DNA of 64,000 nucleotides from Molossus alvarezi (Eukaryota > Chordata > Mammalia > Chiroptera > Molossidae): the NCBI GenBank assembly GCA_037176705.1, contig CM073886.1:124001-188000 (forward strand). The letters are read 5' to 3'. Under the pieces are notes generated by a model that worked only from the letters and a program-made list of their open reading frames with translations, ran no database searches and was not told the origin of the DNA. Positions 38,190 to 51,800 of the stretch are shown piece by piece; position 1 is the stretch's first letter, and every line of letters starts with the position of its first letter. A program made the position numbers and the translations under genes.

Positions 38190-41100
38190 CTCCTCTTTTC
38201 TGTGCTTATCTCTCAGACCCATGGTCTTCCCTTCTCAGTGCTCCTCTCTCAGACCCATGGTCTCCCCTGCGCTGTGCTTTTTTCACAGACTCATGGTCTC
38301 ATTTCTCTGTGCTCCTCTTTCAGACCCATAGACTCCACTTCTCTGTGGCCCTCTCAGACCCATGGTCTCCCCATCTATGTGCTCCTCCCTCAGACACATG
38401 GTCTCCTCTACTCTGTGCCTCTCTCTCAGACCCATAGTCTCCCCTACTCTGTCCTCCTCTCTCAGCCCCATGGTCTCCCCTGCTCTGTGCTCCTCTCTCA
38501 GACCCATGGTCTCCCCTTCACTTTGATCTTCTCTCAGACCCATGGTCTCCACTGCTCTTTGCTCCTCTCTCAGACCCATGGTCTCCCCTCTGTGCTCCTC
38601 TCTCAGACCCATGGTCTCTCTTCTTTGTGCTCCTCTCTCAATCTCAATGTCTACCATGCTCTGTGCTCCTCTCTGAGACCCATGGTCTCCCCTGCTCTTT
38701 GCTCCTCTCTCAGACCCATGGTCTCCCCTGCTCCGTGTTCCTCTCCCAGACCCATAGACTCCTCTTCTCTGTTCCCGTCTCAGACACATGGTCTCACCAG
38801 CTGTGTGCTCCTCTCTCAGACCCATGGTCTCCCCTGCTCTTTGCACCTCTCTGAGCCATGGTCTCCCCTGCTCTGTGCTCCTCTCTCACCCCATGATCTC
38901 CTCTTCTCTGTGTTCCGCTCAGATCCATGGTCGCCCCTGCTCTGTGCTCCTCTCTCAGACCCATGGTCTCCCCTGCTCTGTGCTCCTCTCTCAGACCGAT
39001 GGTCACCCCTGCTCTTTGCTCCTCTCTGAGACCCATGGTCTCCCCTGCTCTGTGCTCCTCTCTCAGACCCATGATCTCCTCTTCTCTGTGTTCCGCTCAG
39101 ACCCATGGTCACCCCTGCTCTGTGCTCCTCTCTCAGACTCATGGTTTCCTCTTCTCTGTGCTCCTCTCTCAGACCCATGGTCTCCTTTTCTCTGGGCTCC
39201 TTTGTCAGACCCATACACTCCTCTTCTCTGGGCTCCTCTCTCAGACCCATGGTCTCCTGTTCTCTTTGCTACTCTCTCAGACCCATGATCTCTTCTTCTC
39301 TCTGCTCCGCTCAGACCCATGGTCGTTCCTGTTCTGTGCTACTCTCTAAGACCCATAGACTCCTCTTCTCTGTGCCCCTCTCAGACCCCTGGTCTCCCCT
39401 GCTCTGTGCTCCTCTCAGACTCATGGTTTCCTCTTCTCTGTGCTCCTCTCTCAGACCCATGGTCTCCTTTTCTCTGGGCTCCTCTGTCAGACCCATGGTC
39501 TCCTCTTCTCTGGGCTCCTCTCTAAGATGCATGGTCTCCTCTTCTCTGGGTTCGTCTTTCAGACCCATGGTCTCCCCTGCTTTGGGCTCCTCTCTCAGAC
39601 CCATGGTCTCCCCTGCTCTTTGCACCTCTCTGAGACCCATGGTCTCCCCTGCTCTGTGCTCCTCTCTCAGACCCATGATCTCCTCTTCTCTGTGGTCCGC
39701 TCAGATCCATGGTCGACCCTGCTCTGTGCTCCTCTCTCAGACCCATAGACTCCTCTTTTCTGTGCCTCTCTCAGACCCATGGTCACCCCTGCTCTGTGCT
39801 CCTGTCTCAGACTCATGGTTTCCTCTTCTCTGTGCTCCTCTCTCAGACCCATGGACTCCTTTTCTCTGGGCTCCTCTGTCAGACCCATAGACTCCTCTTC
39901 TCTGGGCTCCTCTCTCAGACCCATGGTCTCTCTTCATTGTGCTCCTCTCTCAAACCCAATGTCTCCCCTGCTCTGTGCTCCTCTCTCAGACCCATGGTCT
40001 CCCCTGCTCTTTGCTCCTCTCTCAGACCCATGGTCTCCCCTGCTCTGTGCTCCTCTCTCAGACCCATAGTCTCCCCTGCTCTGTGCTCCTCTCTCAGAGC
40101 CATGGTCACCTCTTCTCTGTGTTCCCCTTTCAGACCCATGGTCTCCCCTTCTCTGTGCTCCTCTTTCAGACCTATAGACTCCACTTCTCTGTGCACCGCT
40201 CAGACCCATGGTCTCCCCTTCTGTTTGCATCTCTCTCAGACCATGGTCTCCTTTTGTATGGGCTCCTCTCTCAGTCCCATGGTGTCCCCTGCTCTGTGCT
40301 TCTCTCTCAGACCATAGACTCCAATACGCTGTCCCCCTCTCAGACCCATGGTCTCCCCTGCTGTTTGCATCTCTCTCAGACCATGGTCTCCTCTTCTCTT
40401 GGCTCCCCTCTCAGACCCATTGTCTCCTCTTCTATTTGCTCCTCTCTCAGACCCATGGGCTCCTCTTCTCGGTGTTCGTCTTTAAGACCCACGGTCTCCA
40501 CTGCTCTGTGCTCCTCTCAGACTCATGGTTTCATCTCATCTGTGCTCCTCTCTCAGACCCATGGTCTCCTTTTCTCTGGGCTCCTCTGTCAGACCCATGG
40601 TCTCCTCTTCTCTGTGCTCCTCTCTCAGACCCATGGTATCCTTTTCTCTGGGCTCCTCTGTAAGACCCATATACTACTCTTCTCTGGGCTCCTCTCTAAG
40701 ATGCATGGTCTCCTCTTCTCTGTGCTCCCCTCTCAGACCCATGGTCTCCTTTTCTCTGGGCTCCTTTGTCAGACCCATGTTGTCCTCTTCTCTGTGCTCC
40801 TCTCTCAGACCCATGGTCTCCTTTTCTCTGGGCTCCTCTGTAAGACCCATATACTCCTCTTCTCTGGGCTCCTCTCTAAGATGCATGGTCTCCTCTTCTC
40901 TGTGCTCCTCTCTCAGACCCATGGTCTCCTTTTCTCGGGGCTCCTCTGTAAGACCCATATACTCCTCTTCTCTGGGGTCCTCTGTAAGATGCATGGTCTC
41001 CTCTTCTCTGTGTTCCTCTCTCAGACCCATGGTCTCCCCTGCTCTGTGCTCCTCTCAGACTCATGGTTTCATCTTATCTGTGCTCCACTCTCAGACCCAT

Positions 41101-43167
41101 GGTCTCCTTTTCTCTGGGCTCCTCTGTCAGACCCATGGTCTCTTCTCTGTGCTCCTCTCTCAGACCCATGGTATCCTTTTCTCTGGGCTCCTCTGTAAGA
41201 CCCATATACTCCTCTTCTCTGGGCTCATCTAAGATGCATGGTCTCCTCTTCTCTGTGCTCCTCTCTCAGACCCATGGTCTCCTTCTCTCAGGGCTCCTTT
41301 GTCAGACCCATGTTGTCCTCTTCTCTGTGCTCCTCTCTCAGACCCATGGTCTCCTTTTCTCTGGGCTCCTCTGTAAGACCCATATACTCCTCTTCTCTGG
41401 GTTCCTCTCTAAGAGCATGGTCTCCTCTTCTCTGTGCTCCTCTCTCAGACCAATGGTCTCCTTTTCTCGGGGCTCCTCAGTAAGACCCATATACTCCTCT
41501 TCTCTGGGGTTCTCTCTAAATCATGGTCTCCTCTTCTCTGTGCTCCTCTCTGAGACCCATGGTCTCCTCTTCTCTGTGTTCCTCTCTCAGACCCATGGTC
41601 TCCCCTTCTCTGTGCTCCTCTTTCAGACCCATAGACTCCACTTCTCGGTGCCCCTCTCAGACCCATGGTCTCACCAGCTCTGTGCTCCTCTCTCAGACTC
41701 ATGGTCTCCCCTGCTCTGTGCTCCTCTCTCAGACCGATGGTCTCCCCTGCTCTTTGCACCTCACTGAGACCCATGGTCTCCCCTGCTCTGTGCTCCTCTC
41801 TCAGACACATGATCTCCTCTTCTCTGTGGTCCGCTCAGTTCCATGGTCACCCCTGCTGTGTGCTCCTCTCTCAGAACCATAGTCTCCTCTTTTCTGTGCC
41901 TATCTCAGACCCATCGTCATCCCTGCTCTGTGCTCCTCTCAGACTCATGGTTTCCTCTTCTCTGTGCTCCTCTCTCAGACCCATGGTCTCCTTTTCTCTG
42001 GGCTCCTCTGTCAGACCCATAGACTCCTCTTCTCTGGGCTCCTCTCTCAGAGCCATGGTTTCCTCTTCTCTGTGTTCCTCTCTCAGACCCATAGTCTCCC
42101 CTACTCTGTGCTCCACTCTGAGTCCCATCGCCTCATCTTCTCTGTGCTCCTCTCTCAGACCCATGGTCTCCCCTGCTCTGTGCTCCTCTCTCAGACCGAT
42201 GGTCTCCCCTGCTCTTTGCACCTCTCTGAGACCCATGGTCTCCCCTACACTGTCCACCTCTCTCAGACCCATTGTCTCCCCTGCTCTTTGCACCTCTCTC
42301 AGACCCATGATCACCTCTTCTCTGTGCTCCATTCAGACCCATGATCTCCACTGCTCTGTGCTCCTCTCTCAGACCCACTGTCTCCCCTGCTCTGTGCTCC
42401 TCTCACAGACCAATGGTCTCCCCTTCTCTCTGCTCCTCTCTCAGACCCATGGTCTCCCCTACTTTGTGCTCCTCTCTCAGTCCCATCGCCTCATCTTCTC
42501 TGTGCTCCTCTCTCAGACTCATGCTTTCCTCTTCTCTGTGCTCCTCTCTCACTCCCATCGCCTCATCTTCTCTGTGCTCCTCTGTCAGACCCACGATCTC
42601 CTCTTCTCTGTGCTCCGCTCAGACCCATGGTCTCCCCTGCTCTGTGCTCCTCTCTCAGACTCATGGTTTCCTCTTCTCTGTGCTCCTCTCTCAGACCCAT
42701 TGTCTCCTTTTCTCTGCGCTCCTCTCTCAGACCCTTAGACTCCTCTTCTCTGTGTTCCTATCTCAGACCCATGGACTCCCCTTCTCAGTGCTCCTCTCTC
42801 TCTGACCCATGGTCTCCCCTGCTCTGTGCTCCTCTCTCAGACCCATTGTCTCATCTTCTCTGTGCTCCTCTTTCAGACCCATACACTCCTATTCTCTGTG
42901 CCTCTCTTAGACCCATGTTCACCCAGCTCTGTGCTCCTCTCTCAGACCTATGGTCTCCTCTTTTCTGTGCTTATCTCTCAGATTCATGGTCTTCCCTTCT
43001 CAGTGCTCCTCTCTCAGACCCATGGTCTCCCCTGCGCTGTGCTCCTCTCTCAGACCCATTGTCTCATCTTCTCTGTGCTCCTCTTTCAGACCCATACACT
43101 CCTATTCTCTGTGCCTCTCTTAGACCCATGGTCACCCAGCTCTGTGCTCCTCTCTCAGACCTATGGT
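38190..43167. repeat. 4,978-bp array, full unit B2
   Basis: Second complete unit, offset 4,978 from B1. AATACG is at 40323 as predicted. Private changes are few. A two-base cluster (G at 40256, A at 40258) is seen only here. T at 42983 lies at a position where B1 (38005) and A2 (33027) have C. Confidence 0.9.
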
Positions 43168-45696
43168 CTCCTCTTTTCTGTGCTTATCTCTCAGACCCAT
43201 GGTCTTCCCTTCTCAGTGCTCCTCTCTCAGACCCATGGTCTCCCCTGCGCTGTGCTTTTTTCACAGACTCATGGTCTCATTTCTCTGTGCTCCTCTTTCA
43301 GACCCATAGACTCCACTTCTCTGTGGCCCTCTCAGACCCATGGTCTCCCCATCTATGTGCTCCTCCCTCAGACACATGGTCTCCTCTACTCTGTGCCTCT
43401 CTCTCAGACCCATAGTCTCCCCTACTCTGTCCTCCTCTCTCAGCCCCATGGTCTCCCCTGCTCTGTGCTCCTCTCTCAGACCCATGGTCTCCCCTTCACT
43501 TTGATCTTCTCTCAGACCCATGGTCTCCACTGCTCTTTGCTCCTCTCTCAGACCCATGGTCTCCCCTCTGTGCTCCTCTCTCAGACCCATGGTCTCTCTT
43601 CTTTGTGCTCCTCTCTCAATCTCAATGTCTACCATGCTCTGTGCTCCTCTCTCAGACCCATGGTCTCCCCTGCTCTTTGCTCCTCTCTCAGACCCATGGT
43701 CTCCCCTGCTCCGTGTTCCTCTCCCAGACCCATAGACTCCTCTTCTCTGTTCCCGTCTCAGACACATGGTCTCACCAGCTGTGTGCTCCTCTCTCAGACC
43801 CATGGTCTCCCCTGCTCTTTGCACCTCTCTGAGCCATGGTCTCCCCTGCTCTGTGCTCCTCTCTCACCCCATGATCTCCTCTTCTCTGTGTTCCGCTCAG
43901 ATCCATGGTCGCCCCTGCTCTGTGCTCCTCTCTCAGACCCATGGTCTCCCCTGCTCTGTGCTCCTCTCTCAGACCGATGGTCACCCCTGCTCTTTGCTCC
44001 TCTCTGAGACCCATGGTCTCCCCTGCTCTGTGCTCCTCTCTCAGACCCATGATCTCCTCTTCTCTGTGTTCCGCTCAGACCCATGGTCACCCCTGCTCTG
44101 TGCTCCTCTCTCAGACTCATGGTTTCCTCTTCTCTGTGCTCCTCTCTCAGACCCATGGTCTCCTTTTCTCTGGGCTCCTTTGTCAGACCCATACACTCCT
44201 CTTCTCTGGGCTCCTCTCTCAGACCCATGGTCTCCTGTTCTCTTTGCTACTCTCTCAGACCCATGATCTCTTCTTCTCTCTGCTCCGCTCAGACCCATGG
44301 TCGTTCCTGTTCTGTGCTACTCTCTAAGACCCATAGACTCCTCTTCTCTGTGCCCCTCTCAGACCCCTGGTCTCCCCTGCTCTGTGCTCCTCTCAGACTC
44401 ATGGTTTCCTCTTCTCTGTGCTCCTCTCTCAGACCCATGGTCTCCTTTTCTCTGGGCTCCTCTGTCAGACCCATGGTCTCCTCTTCTCTGGGCTCCTCTC
44501 TAAGATGCATGGTCTCCTCTTCTCTGGGTTCGTCTTTCAGACCCATGGTCTCCCCTGCTTTGGGCTCCTCTCTCAGACCCATGGTCTCCCCTGCTCTTTG
44601 CACCTCTCTGAGACCCATGGTCTCCCCTGCTCTGTGCTCCTCTCTCAGACCCATGATCTCCTCTTCTCTGTGGTCCGCTCAGATCCATGGTCGACCCTGC
44701 TCTGTGCTCCTCTCTCAGACTCATAGACTCCTCTTTTCTGTGCCTCTCTCAGACCCATGGTCACCCCTGCTCTGTGCTCCTGTCTCAGACTCATGGTTTC
44801 CTCTTCTCTGTGCTCCTCTCTCAGACCCATGGACTCCTTTTCTCTGGGCTCCTCTGTCAGACCCATAGACTCCTCTTCTCTGGGCTCCTCTCTCAGACCC
44901 ATGGTCTCTCTTCATTGTGCTCCTCTCTCAAACCCAATGTCTCCCCTGCTCTGTGCTCCTCTCTCAGACCCATGGTCTCCCCTGCTCTTTGCTCCTCTCT
45001 CAGACCCATGGTCTCCCCTGCTCTGTGCTCCTCTCTCAGACCCATAGTCTCCCCTGCTCTGTGCTCCTCTCTCAGAGCCATGGTCACCTCTTCTCTGTGT
45101 TCCCCTTTCAGACCCATGGTCTCCCCTTCTCTGTGCTCCTCTTTCAGACCTATAGACTCCACTTCTCTGTGCACCGCTCAGACCCATGGTCTCCCCTTCT
45201 GTTTGCATCTCTCTCAGACCATGGTCTCCTTTTCTCTGGGCTCCTCTCTCAGTCCCATGGTGTCCCCTGCTCTGTGCTTCTCTCTCAGACCATAGACTCC
45301 AATACGCTGTCCCCCTCTCAGACCCATGGTCTCCCCTGCTGTTTGCATCACTCTCAGACCATGGTCTCCTCTTCTCTTGGCTCCCCTCTCAGACCCATTG
45401 TCTCCTCTTCTATTTGCTCCTCTCTCAGACCCATGGGCTCCTCTTCTCGGTGTTCGTCTTTAAGACCCACGGTCTCCACTGCTCTGTGCTCCTCTCAGAC
45501 TCATGGTTTCATCTCATCTGTGCTCCTCTCTCAGACCCATGGTCTCCTTTTCTCTGGGCTCCTCTGTCAGACCCATGGTCTCCTCTTCTCTGTGCTCCTC
45601 TCTCAGACCCATGGTATCCTTTTCTCTGGGCTCCTCTGTAAGACCCATATACTACTCTTCTCTGGGCTCCTCTCTAAGATGCATGGTCTCCTCTTC
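43168..45696. repeat. 4,978-bp array, terminal partial unit B3
   Basis: Third repeat of the unit, cut at about 45696 where C-type units begin. Private bases include C at 43653 (G at 33697) and T at 44721 (C at 34765). AATACG is at 45301. The truncation point is identical to that at 3705 in the left copy. B3 plus C5 is therefore a second copy of the left-end arrangement, without the 1,452-bp duplication. Confidence 0.87.
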
Positions 45697-48600
45697 TCTG
45701 TGCCTCTCTCTCAGACCCATGGTTTCCCCTACTCTGTCCACCTCTCTCAGACCCATTGTCTCCCCTGCTCTTTGCTCCTTTCTGAGACCCATGATCACCT
45801 CTTCTCTGTGCTCCATTACGACCCATGGTCTCCCCTGCTCTGTGCTCCTCTCTCAGACCCCTGGTCTCCCCTTCACTGTGCACCTCTCTCAGAGCCATGT
45901 TCTCCCCTTCTCTGTGCTCCTCTCTCAAACCCATGGTCTCCCCTGCTCTTTGCTCCTCTATCACACCCATGGTCTCCTCTCGTCTGTGTTCCTCTCTCAG
46001 TCCCATGGTCTCCCCTTCTCTGTGCTCCTCTCTCAGACCCATGGTCTCCTCTTCTCTGTGCTCCTGTCTCAGACCCATGATTTCCTCTTCTCTGTGCCCC
46101 TCTCATACCCATGGTCTCCCTTGCTCTTTGCTCCTCTCTCAGACCCATGGTCTCCCCTGCTCTGTGCTCCTTTCTCAGACCCATGGTCTCCGCAGCTCTG
46201 TGCTCCTCTCTCAGACCCATGGTCCCCTCTTCTCTGTGATCCACTCTGAGACCCATGGTCTCCACTGCTGTGATCTCCACTCTCAGAACCATGGTCTCCC
46301 CTGCTCTGTGCTCCTCTCTCAGACCCATGGTCTCCCCTGCTCTTTGCTCTTCTCTCAGACCCATGGTCTCCCCTGCTCGGTGCTTTTTTCTCAGAGCCAT
46401 GGTCTCCTCTTCTCTGTTTTCCTTTCTCAGACCCACGTTCTCCCCTTGTCCGTGCTCCTCTCTCAGACCCATGGTCTCCCCTGCTCTGTGCTCCTCTCTC
46501 AGACCCATGGTCTCCCCTGCTCTGTGCTTCTTTCTCAGACTAATGGTCTCATCTTCTCTGTGCTCCTCTTTCAGACCCATAGACTCCACTTCTCTGTGCC
46601 CCTCTCAGACCCATGGTTTCCCCATCTATGTGTTCCGCCCTCAGACACATGGTCGCTTCTTCTCTGTGCCTCTCTCTCAGACCCATGGTCTCCCCTACTC
46701 TGTCCACCTCTCTCATACCCATTGTCTCGCCTGCTCTTTGCTCCTCTCTCAGACCCATGGTCTCCCTGCTCTGTGCTCCTCTGTCTGAACTTGGTCTCCC
46801 CTGCTCTGTGCTCCTCCCTCAGACACATGGTCTCCTCTTCTCTGTGCCTCTCTCTCAGACCCATGGTTTCCCCTACTCTGTCCACCTCTCTCAGACCCAT
46901 TGTCTCCCCTGCTCTTTGCTCCTTTCTGAGACCCATGATCACCTCTTCTCTGTGCTCCATTACGACCCATGGTCTCCCCTGCTCTGTGCTCCTCTCTCAG
47001 ACCCCTGTTCTCCCCTTCACTGTGCACCTCTCTCAGATCCATGGTCTCTCTACTCTGTGCTCCTCTCTCGTACCCATGGTCTCCCCAACTCTGTGCTCCT
47101 CTCTCAGACCCATGGTCTCCTCTTCTCTGTGCTCCTCTCTCAGACTTATGGTCTCCCCTGCTCTGTGCTCCTCTCTCAGACCCATGGTCTCCCCTGCTCG
47201 GTGCTCCTCACTCAGACCCATGGTCTCCCCTACTCTGTGCACCTCTCTGACACCCATAGAATACTCTTCTCTGTGCCCCTCTCAGAACCATGGTGTCCCA
47301 GCTCTGTGCTCCTCTCTCAGATCCATGGTCTCCCCTGCTCTGTGCCCCTCCCTCAGACCCATGGTCTCTCTTCTCTGTGCTCCTGTCTCAGACACATGGT
47401 CTCCCCAGTTCTGTGATCCTCTCTCAGACACATGGTCTCCTCTTCTCTGTGCTCCTCTCTCAGCCTTATGGTCTCCCCTGCTCTGTGCTCCTCTCTCAGA
47501 CCCATGGTCTCTCTTCTCTGTGCTCCTCTCTCAGACCCATGATCTCCCCGGCTTTATGCTCCTCTCTCAGACCCATGGTCTCCCCTGCTCTTTGCTCTTC
47601 TCTCAGACCCATGGTCTCCCTTGCTCGGTGTTCCTCTCTCAAACCCATGGTCTCTCTTCTCTGTGCTCCTCTCTCAGACCCATGGTCTCCCCTGCTCTGT
47701 GCTCCTCTCTCAGACCCTTTTACTCCCCTGCTCTGTGATCCAATCTGAGACCCATAGACTCCTCTTCTCTGTGCCCCTCTCAGACCGATGGTCTCCCCAG
47801 CTCTGTGCTCCTCTCTCAGACCCATGGTCTCCCCTGCTCTGTGCTCCTCTCTGAGACCCATAGACTCCTCTTCTCTGTGCCCCTCTCAGACCCATGGTCT
47901 CCCCTGCTCTTTGCTCCTATGTCTGACCCATGGTCTCCCATGCACTTTGCTCTTCTCTCAGACCCATGGCCTCCCCTACTCTGTGCTCCTCTCTCACACA
48001 CATGATCTCCTCTTCTCTGAGCTCCATTCAGACCCATGGTCTCCACTGCTCTGTGCTCCTCTCTCAGACCCATGGTCTCCCCTCTTCTGTGCTCCTCTCA
48101 GACCCATGGTCTCCCATGCTCTTTGCACCTCTCTCAGACCCCTGGTCTCCTCTTTTCTGTGCTCCTTCTCAGACCCATGGTCTCCCCTACTCTGTGCTCC
48201 TCTCTGAGACCCATAGACTCCTCTTCTCTGTGCCCCTCTCAGACCCATGGTCTCCCCAGCTCTGTGCTCCTCTCTCAGACCCATGGTCTCCCCTGCTCTG
48301 TGCTCCTCTCTCAGACCCATGGTCTCCCCTGCTCTGTGCTCCTCTCTCAGAACCATGGTCTCTCTTCTCTGTGCTCCTCTCTCAGACCCATGGTGTCCCC
48401 TGCTCTTTGCTCCTCTCTCAGACCCATGGTCTCTACTGCTCTGTGACCCTCTCTCAGACCCATGGTCTCTCTTCTCTGTGCTCCTCTCTCAGAACCATGG
48501 TCTCTCTTCTCTGTGCTCCTCTCTCAGACCCATGGTGTCCCCTGCTCTTTGCTCCTCTCTCAGACCCATGGTCTCCCCTGCTCGGTGCTCCTCTCTGAGA

Positions 48601-48850
48601 CCCATAGTATACCCCTCTCTGTGCCCCTCTCAGAACCATGGTGTCCCAGCTCTGTGCTCCTCTGTCAGACCCATGGTCTCCCCTGCTCTGTGCCCCTCTC
48701 TCAGACCCATGGTCTCTCTTCTCTGTGCTACTCTCTCAGACACATGGTCTCCCAAGTTCTGTGCTCTTCTCTCAGACACATGGTCTCCTCTTCTCTGTGC
48801 CCCTCTCTTAGCCTTATGGTCTCCCCTGCTCTGTGCTCCTCTCTCAGACC
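45697..48850. repeat. C-type higher-order block, copy C5
   Basis: Matches C1 at offset 41,991 from 3706 to about 6530, then contains about 355 bp missing from C1, so the offset becomes 42,346. GAACTTGG is at 46787. It also matches C3 at offset 30,889/30,925. This is the most complete C block in the window and leads directly into E3. Confidence 0.82.
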
Positions 48851-51800
48851 CATGGTCTCTCTTCTCTGTGCTCCTCTCTCAGACCCATGTTCTCCCCGGC
48901 TCTTTGCTCCTCTCTCAGACCCATGGTCTCCCCTGCTCTTTGCTCTTCTCTCAGACGCATGGTCTCCCCTGCTCGGTGTTCCTCTCTCAGACGAATGGTC
49001 TCTCTTCTCTGTGCTCCTCTCTCAGACCCATGGTCTCCCCTGCTCTGTGCTCCTCTCTCAGACCCTTGGACTCCCCTGCTCTCTGCTCCTCTCTGAGACC
49101 CATAGACTCCTCTTCTCTGTGCCCCTCTCAGACCCATGGTCTCCCCAGCTCTGTGCTCCTCTCTGAGACCCATAGACTCCACTACTCTGTGCCCCTCTCA
49201 TACCCATGGTCTCCCTTGCTCTTTGCTCCTCTGTCAGACCCATGGTCTCCCCTGCACTTTGCTCTTCTCTCAGACCCATGTCCTCCCCTACTCTGTGCTC
49301 CTCTCTCACACCCATGATCTCCTCTTCTCTGTGCTCCATTCAGACCCATGGTCTCCACTGCTCTGTGCTCCTCTCTCAGACCCATGGTCTCCCCTCTTCT
49401 GTGTTCCTCTCAGACCCATGGTCTCCCATGCTCTTTACACCTCTCTCAGTCCCTTGGTTTCATCTTCTCTGGGCACCTCTCTCAGCCCATGGTCTCCCCT
49501 ATCTGTGCTCGTCTCTGAGACACATAGACTCGCCTTCTCTGTGCCCCTCTCAAACCCTATGTCTCCCCTGCTCGGTGCTCCTCTCTCAGACCCATGGTCT
49601 CTCTTCTCTGTGCTCCTCTCTCAGACCCATGGTCTCCCCTGCTCTGTGCTCCTCTCTCAGTCCCATGGTCTCCCCTGCTGTGTGCTCCTCTCTGAGACCC
49701 ATAGACTCCTCTTCTCTGTGCCCCGCTCAGAACCATGGTCTCCCCAGCTCTGTGCTCCTCTCTCAGACCCATGGTCTCCCCTCTTCTGTGCTCCTCTCAG
49801 ACCCATGGTCTCCCCTGCTTTTTGCACCTCTCTCAGACACTTGGTCTAATCTTCTCTGGGCTCCTCTCTCAGCACATGGTCTCCCCTGCACTGTGCTCCT
49901 TTCTCAGACCCATGGTCTCCCCAAATCTGTGCTCCTCTCTCAGACCCATGGTCCCCTCTTCTCTGTGATCCACTCTGAGACCCATGGTCTCCACTGCTGT
50001 GAGCTCCTCTCTCAGACCCATGGTCTCCCCTGCTCTTTGCTCTTCTCTCAGACCCATGGTCTCCCCTGCTTGGTGCTTTTTTCTCAGAGCCATGGTCTCC
50101 TCTTCTCTGTTTTCCTTTCACAGACCCACGTTCTCCCCTTGTCTGTGCTACTCTCTCAGACCCATGGTCTCCCCTGCTCTGTGCTCTCTCTCAGACCCAT
50201 GGTCTCCCCTGCTCTGTGCTCCTTTCTCAGACTAATGGTCTCATCTTCTCTGTGCTCCTCTTTCAGACCCATAGACTCCACTTCTCTGTGCCCCTCTCAG
50301 ACCCATGGTTTCCCCATCTATGTGTTCCGCCCTCAGACACATGGTCGCTTCTTCTCTGTGCCTCTCTCTCAGACCCATGGTCTCCCCTACTCTGTCCACC
50401 TTTCTCAGACCCATTTTCTCCCCTGCTCTTTGCTCCTCTCTCAGACACATGGTCTCCTCTTCTCTGTACCTCTCTCTCAGACCCATGGTTTCCCCTACTC
50501 TGTCCACCTCTCTCAGACCCATGGTCTCCCTGCTCTGTGCTCCTCTGTCTGAACTTGGACTCCCCTGCTCTGTGCTCCTCCCTCAGACACATGGTCTCCT
50601 CTTCTCTGTGCCTCTCTCTCAGACCCATGGTTTCCCCTACTCTGTCCACCTCTCTCAGACCCATTGTCTCCCCTGCTCTTTGCTCCTCTCTGAGACCCAT
50701 GATCACCTCTTCTCTGTGCTCCATTACGACCCATGGTCTCCACTGCTCTGTGCTCCTCTCTAAGACCCATGGTCTCCCCTGCTCTGTGCTCCTCTCTGAA
50801 ACCCATGGTCTCCCCTGCTCTGTGCTCCTATCTCAGACCCACAGACTCCTCTTCTCTGTGCCCCCTCAAACCCAGAATTTCCCCTGCTCTGTGCTCCTCT
50901 CTCAGACCCAGGGTCTCCGCTGCTCTGTGCACCTCTCTCAGACTCATGGTTTCCTCTTCTCTCTGCTCCTCTCTCAGAGCCATGGTCTCCCTTGCTCTGT
51001 GCTCCTCTCTAAGACCCATGCTCTCCTTTTCTCTGGGCTCCTCTGTAAGACCCATACACTCCTCTAGTCTGGGCTCCTCTCTCAGACACATGGTCTGCTC
51101 TTCTCTTTGTTCCTATCTCAGTCCCATGGTATCCCCTTTTCTGTGCTCCTATCTCAGTCCCATGGTATCCTCTTCTCTGTGCTCCTCTCTCAGACCCATG
51201 TTTTCCCATGCTCTGTGCTCCTATCTCAGACACATGGTCTCCCCTGCTCTGTGCCCCTCTCTCAGACACATGTTCTCCTCTTCTCGGGGCTCCTCTGTAA
51301 GACCCATATACTCCTCTTCTCTGGGCTCTTCTCTCACACCCATTGTTTCCTCTTCTCCTGGCTTCTCTCTCAGACCCATGGTCTCCCCTGCTCTTTGCTC
51401 CTCTCTCAGTCCCATGGTCTCCCCTTCTCTGTGCTCCTCTCTCAGACCCATGGTCTGCCCTGCTCTGTGCTACTCTCCAGGTACCATGGCGACATCTTCT
51501 CTGTGCTCCACTCTCTGACCCATGGTCTCCTCTTCTCTGTGCTCCTCTCTCAGACCCGTGGTCTCCTCTGCTCTGTGCTCCTCTCCCGGACCCAATTTCT
51601 CCCCTGCTCTGTGCTCCTCTCTCAGACCCATGGTCTCTTCTTCTCTGGGCCCCTCTCTCATAACCATGGTCTCCTCTTCTCTGGGATCCTCTCTCTGACC
51701 CATGGTCTCTCCTGCTCTGTGCGCCTCTCTCAAACCCATGGTCTCCCCTGCTCTTTGCTCCTCTCTCAGACCCATGGTCTCCTCTCGTCTGTGCTCCTCT

